This document shows, piece by piece, positions 6,012-9,075 of a stretch of DNA of 9,075 nt (position 1 is its first letter; each line of letters opens with the position of its first letter). The translations under genes were made by a program, and so were the position numbers. The notes beneath the pieces were generated by a model, which had not been told where the DNA came from, did not search any database, and worked only from the letters and a program-made list of their open reading frames with translations. The stretch comes from an uncultured Lachnospiraceae bacterium (GTDB lineage: Bacteria; Bacillota; Clostridia; Lachnospirales; Lachnospiraceae). The DNA is taken from the NCBI GenBank assembly GCA_910585255.1, contig CAJUEI010000160.1, forward strand, positions 1-9,075, given 5' to 3'.

Positions 6012-6971
6012 TTAATACTCCATTGCTTTATAAATCCCTCTCTCCTGCAAAACACTTAATAAATAATCCAACAATTCTTTTTTATCTCCAAACTGCTTCA
6101 TATCCACCCATGTAACTTCTTTTTCCCGCCTAAACCAGGTAAGCTGACGCTTCGCAAAATGTCTGGTATCTCTTTTAATCCGTTCTGCTGCCTCTTCTAA
6201 TGAAAGTTCTCCCTCTAAACTAGCAGCTATCTCCTTATATCCCAATCCCTGCATAGACACCAAATCTCTAGAATATCCTCTTTTTAAAAGTTGTTCTACT
6301 TCTTTTACTAACCCTTGCTTGAGCATAATATCCACACGTAAATCAATTCTGCGATAGAGTTCACAGCGTTCCCGATTCAGTACAAAATATACAAACTGAT
6401 AAGGAGATTCTTTTTTTTGCTGTATTTGATTGTGTTCTGAAATGGTCTGATTGGTCTGTTTATAATATTCCAATGCCCGAATCACCCGCTTGACATTGTT
6501 GGCATGAATCCGCCTTGCCGATTCCTGATCGACCTGCTGCAGTCTTTTATGCAAAGCCTCTGCACCATATTTTTCTGAATATTCTTCTAACTCCTTTCTA
6601 TAAGAAAAATCAGTTTTGTTTTCTTCAAAATCAATCCCATATAGAACAGACTGAATATAAAATCCCGTTCCGCCTGTTACAATCGGAATATGTCCTCTTT
6701 GATAAATGGCATCCATATATTGATAGGCTAGTTTCTGAAATACTACAACATTGAATTCTTCCGAAGGATCTAGTTCATCTATTAAAAAATGTGGAACTCC
6801 GTCCATCTCTTCTTTTGAAATTTTAGCAGATCCAATATCCATATACCGATAGACCTGAATGGAATCTGCACTAATAATTTCACCTCCAACAGCCTTTGCA
6901 AGAGCAATCGAAGTTTCTGTTTTTCCTACGGCAGTCGGTCCGGTCAATACAATAAGCGGTTTTTTTTTCAT
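6012..6971 (-). CDS. miaA: tRNA dimethylallyltransferase MiaA
   Basis: The protein has 319 residues, full length for the family. It transfers a dimethylallyl group from DMAPP to N6 of A37 in tRNAs reading codons that start with U, improving decoding. The P-loop is GPTAVGKT at 11-18. Next come ADSIQVYRYMDIGSAK at 35-50, with the family aspartate D36, GGTGFYIQ at 100-107, NNVKRVIRALE at 158-168, QGLGYKEI at 241-248 and the C-terminal HFAKRQLTWFRR at 271-282. All catalytic and tRNA-binding signatures are present. The ATG at 6971 is preceded by GAGGAA about 10 nt upstream; an out-of-frame ATG lies between them. It follows mutL after 131 nt that hold a hairpin repeat, the standard mutL-miaA order. 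Downstream the usual hfq is absent and a palindromic element begins about 40 bp past the stop. Confidence 0.97.
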   Translation of the reverse strand: MKKKPLIVLTGPTAVGKTETSIALAKAVGGEIISADSIQVYRYMDIGSAKISKEEMDGVPHFLIDELDPSEEFNVVVFQKLAYQYMDAIYQRGHIPIVTGGTGFYIQSVLYGIDFEENKTDFSYRKELEEYSEKYGAEALHKRLQQVDQESARRIHANNVKRVIRALEYYKQTNQTISEHNQIQQKKESPYQFVYFVLNRERCELYRRIDLRVDIMLKQGLVKEVEQLLKRGYSRDLVSMQGLGYKEIAASLEGELSLEEAAERIKRDTRHFAKRQLTWFRREKEVTWVDMKQFGDKKELLDYLLSVLQERGIYKAMEY

Positions 6972-7033
6972 AATTAATCATTTCCTCTTCTTCCTAATTT
7001 TTTCTATTTATTATGATCGGGATTTAAGTAAAA

Positions 7034-7102
7034 GAAGTCCCCCAACCCACCGCTTTCGCCTTGGCGGCTTAGAAGCGGGAGACTTCCTTGATGAGGTTAA
7101 AA
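7034..7102 (+). repeat. Hairpin repeat copy 1, abutting the mutL stop codon
   Basis: This ~69-nt repeat begins GAAGTCCC and ends GGTTAAAAT. Its ends pair (GAAGTCCC with GGGAGACTTCC), and an internal CCGC/GCGG stem sits around CTTTCGCCTTG. It ends directly at the mutL TAA. It is nearly identical to the reverse complement of 8976-9046, with three substitutions and a 2-nt indel plus a slightly different outer end. The CTTCTAAGC-plus-GAAGTCCC style resembles subterminal hairpins of IS200/IS605-type elements, but that is a resemblance only; no transposase gene is present here. Confidence 0.8.
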
Positions 7103-8941
7103 TTATAAAATCCGCTTAAATTTCTTCTCGATTTCATGTCGGCTCATCACTACAATAGTAGGTCGCCCATGGGGACAGTAATAGGGATTTTCTAATTCCA
7201 TTAATGCATCAATTAAAGCCCGTGCCTCTTGTTCTGAAAACTGCTGATTTCCCTTAACGGCAGCCTTGCAGGACATACTTGCTACTTTTTCGTAAATGAT
7301 CTGTGTATTCTCTGCTCCCTGTAAAGCAGCTTCTTCGCCCAATTTATCTAATAATTCTAAAAAAACTTCTTTTTGGGCAACTCCCAAAAGGTTATCGGGC
7401 ACTGCTCGTATCGCATATTCTTTTCCGCCAAAATATTCGATTTCAAATCCTATTTTTTCAAAATAACTTCGAAATCGAACCAGCAGCTCCTCTTCTCGCA
7501 TAGAAAGCGTCAGAATCACAGGCGGATTTACCATTTGAGACATATATTCCTGTGTCTGCAAAGCCGTCATGATCTTTTCATAGAGTACTTTTTCATGGGC
7601 AGCATGTTGATCGATCAAAAAGAGTTGATTTTGATATTCTACCAGCCAATACGTTCCAAATACCTGTCCGATAATACGATGCTGTTCCCGTGCCTCTTTT
7701 GAAAGCAGATGCCCGTCAAACAAGTCCAGTTGTTTTTCTGCGTCTGTCGAATTTTTTGTATGGTTTGCTGATTTCTTTTGCTGCTCGTTCTCGGTTTTAT
7801 AAATGGCGGTCTCTCGTATGATCTGTTCTTTTTTTATTGGAGTTTGTTTTATTGGTTCTGATGAATATTTGTTTTCTTTTTCTGCCGAATTTCTTACTTT
7901 TTCTTCTCTTTTTGTGCGTTTTTCTAAGGTTACTTCTGTAATTAATTCTTTTTCCGAAAGTGCATGAAAAATTGTTTCATAGAGAAAGGTATATACTTCT
8001 TCCGCATTTCTAATCCGCAAATCCATCTTTGTTGGATGTACGTTGATATCTAATAATTTTGTATCTATTTGGATATGCAGTACCGTAAACGGATATTTAT
8101 GCTGCATTAAAAAAGATTGATATGCCTCCTCGATTGCTCTTGAAATCATACTGCTTTTAATATATCTGCCGTTAATATAATAATTTTCATATCCACGATT
8201 TCCTCTGGATATAACCGGTTTTCCAATAAAACCATGAACCGATACTGCCTCTGTTTTCATAGAGGCATCTATTGACAGCAGGCTTGCTACAATATCTCTT
8301 CCGTAAATATGATAAATAATATCTTTTAAATTGTGATTGCCGCTAGTGTGCAGTCTGCTTTGATTATTATTGATAAAGCGAATCGATACCTCTGGATGGG
8401 AAAGTGCAATTTTTTCTATAATATCTGAAATATATCCGGCTTCTGTCTGTGCTGTTTTTAGAAATTTCCGCCTTGCCGGTGTATTATAGAATAAATTTCG
8501 CACCAGAAAGGTCGTTCCCTCTGGACATCCAATTTCTTCTAAACTCTTTTCTGCTCCTCCCTCTATACAATAGCGGGAACCGTTTAGAGAGGAGGGTACC
8601 TTTGTAATCAGTTCCACTTGAGATATCGCCGCTATACTCGACAAAGCCTCTCCTCGAAATCCCAAAGAAGAGACCACCATTAAATCCTCTACCGAACGTA
8701 TTTTACTGGTAGAGTGACGTAAAAAGGCGAGAGGAATCTCTTCCTTTGCAATTCCGCAGCCATTATCAGTAATGCGGATAAAAGAGATTCCCCCTTCTTT
8801 AATTTCTATTGTAACAGCGGTTGCTTTTGCATCAATTGCATTTTCTAACAGTTCTTTTACAACAGAAGCGGGTCGTTCAATTACCTCTCCTGCCGCTATC
8901 TGATTAATTGTATTTTGGTCTAATACATGTATATTTGACAT
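7103..8941 (-). CDS. mutL: DNA mismatch repair protein MutL (endonuclease type)
   Basis: The protein has 612 residues and is complete. The N-terminal GHKL ATPase shows NQIAAGEVIERPASVVKELL at 13-32, catalytic-type E33 in LENAIDA, DNGCGI at 59-64, RHSTSKI at 75-81 and GFRGEALSSIAAI at 94-106. The transducer domain follows with NTPARRKFLK at 153-162 and VHPTKMDLRI at 301-310. A charged Lys/Glu linker spans about 330-420. The C-terminal domain carries DQHAAHEKVLYE at 444-455, matching the DQHA(X)2E(X)4E endonuclease motif, plus SCKAAVK at 557-563 and CPHGRPT at 589-595, the other metal-site motifs. It therefore should nick the new strand, as in bacteria without MutH. QLDLF at 404-408 resembles a sliding-clamp-binding site. 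The ATG at 8941 is preceded by GGAG 10 nt upstream. The gene is flanked on both sides by inverted copies of a hairpin repeat; mutS would be expected to the right. Confidence 0.97.
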   Translation of the reverse strand: MSNIHVLDQNTINQIAAGEVIERPASVVKELLENAIDAKATAVTIEIKEGGISFIRITDNGCGIAKEEIPLAFLRHSTSKIRSVEDLMVVSSLGFRGEALSSIAAISQVELITKVPSSLNGSRYCIEGGAEKSLEEIGCPEGTTFLVRNLFYNTPARRKFLKTAQTEAGYISDIIEKIALSHPEVSIRFINNNQSRLHTSGNHNLKDIIYHIYGRDIVASLLSIDASMKTEAVSVHGFIGKPVISRGNRGYENYYINGRYIKSSMISRAIEEAYQSFLMQHKYPFTVLHIQIDTKLLDINVHPTKMDLRIRNAEEVYTFLYETIFHALSEKELITEVTLEKRTKREEKVRNSAEKENKYSSEPIKQTPIKKEQIIRETAIYKTENEQQKKSANHTKNSTDAEKQLDLFDGHLLSKEAREQHRIIGQVFGTYWLVEYQNQLFLIDQHAAHEKVLYEKIMTALQTQEYMSQMVNPPVILTLSMREEELLVRFRSYFEKIGFEIEYFGGKEYAIRAVPDNLLGVAQKEVFLELLDKLGEEAALQGAENTQIIYEKVASMSCKAAVKGNQQFSEQEARALIDALMELENPYYCPHGRPTIVVMSRHEIEKKFKRIL

Positions 8942-8975
8942 TTTACCCTGTCTCCATTCTCTTTTAACAGATTTA

Positions 8976-9046
8976 TTTTAACCTCATCAAGGAAGTCCCC
9001 TGCTTCTAAGCCGCCAAAGCGAAAGCGGTGGGCTGGGACTTCCTTG
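8976..9046 (-). repeat. Hairpin repeat copy 2, upstream of mutL
   Basis: This is the reverse-complement counterpart of 7034-7102 and lies 34 nt upstream of the mutL start. The outer stem is AAGGAAGTCCC/GGGACTTCCTT, 11 perfect pairs, longer than in copy 1. Internal GCCGCC/GCGGTGGGC segments can also pair. On the minus strand it would be in the 5' untranslated region of a mutL transcript starting further right. It is not followed by a T-run, so it does not look like an intrinsic terminator. Confidence 0.8.
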
Positions 9047-9047
9047 T

Positions 9048-9075
9048 TTCAGTGGGAGTCTGCACTCCCACTGAA
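9048..9075. repeat. Perfect 12-bp hairpin at window edge
   Basis: TTCAGTGGGAGT (9048-9059) and ACTCCCACTGAA (9064-9075) form a perfect stem around the loop CTGC. It is one base from hairpin repeat copy 2 and has no counterpart at copy 1. It reaches the last base of the window, so its full extent and any flanking T-run are unknown. It could be the terminator of an upstream gene or part of a larger element. Confidence 0.6.

Noticed and set aside
5804..6059. Overlapping reading frames on both strands (5804-6055 minus, 5814-6059 plus)
   Set aside because: Both cross element B and run into the miaA 3' end; long open frames on both strands are expected from a palindrome and there is no plausible ribosome site.
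7080..7095. TTGAT inside the hairpin repeat as a TnpB/IS200-type target motif
   Set aside because: TTGAT occurs in both copies well inside the shared sequence, so it is part of the repeat and does not mark an insertion boundary.
7034..7102. Hairpin repeat as the terminator of mutL
   Set aside because: The stem is strong but no T-run follows it in the minus direction; the sequence continues into a normal miaA leader.

Overview
The window looks like chromosomal DNA of an anaerobic Firmicute, most likely a Lachnospiraceae-type Clostridium relative. The reasons are the AT-rich base composition, the strong AGGAGG-like ribosome sites, the gene order, the DUF4321 protein, the PLP-dependent 'aluminium resistance/methionine gamma-lyase' family protein beside miaA, and a MutL carrying the endonuclease motif of methylation-independent repair. 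The genus is not resolved. Every protein gene I can support lies on the minus strand, so transcription runs from high to low coordinates.

In transcription order, the right end (9075 to about 8970) holds a perfect 12-bp hairpin and one copy of a ~70-nt hairpin repeat. mutL (mismatch repair) follows. A second copy of the repeat, in inverted orientation, abuts the mutL stop codon. miaA (tRNA A37 prenylation) comes next. An 847-bp gene-poor gap (5165-6011) then contains two large palindromic elements of 231 and 245 bp. They are inverted relative to each other and share a ~92% identical 90-nt structured core. A 40-bp tandem duplication lies between them. After the gap come the PLP-enzyme gene (ynbB-like), a DUF4321 membrane protein, radC, mreB, mreC, mreD and the first 57 codons of a class B penicillin-binding protein (PBP2, mrdA), which runs off the left edge.

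The left half is an elongation-machinery operon. The MreB-like filament, MreC and MreD form the scaffold, and PBP2 is the transpeptidase that works with it. Spacing is tight (radC/mreB 18 nt, mreC/mreD 11 nt, mreD/mrdA overlapping), except for a 191-nt AT-rich gap between mreB and mreC. The right half is the conserved mutL-miaA genome-maintenance and tRNA-modification block.

The most unusual items are four. (1) The palindromic element pair has inner arms that differ between copies at four positions yet stay paired within each copy. (2) The MreB-like protein lacks the usual catalytic Glu and the phosphate-2 Asp. (3) An inverted hairpin-repeat pair flanks mutL. (4) A QLDLF clamp-binding-like motif sits in the MutL linker. 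No tRNA, rRNA, CRISPR array or transposase gene was seen.
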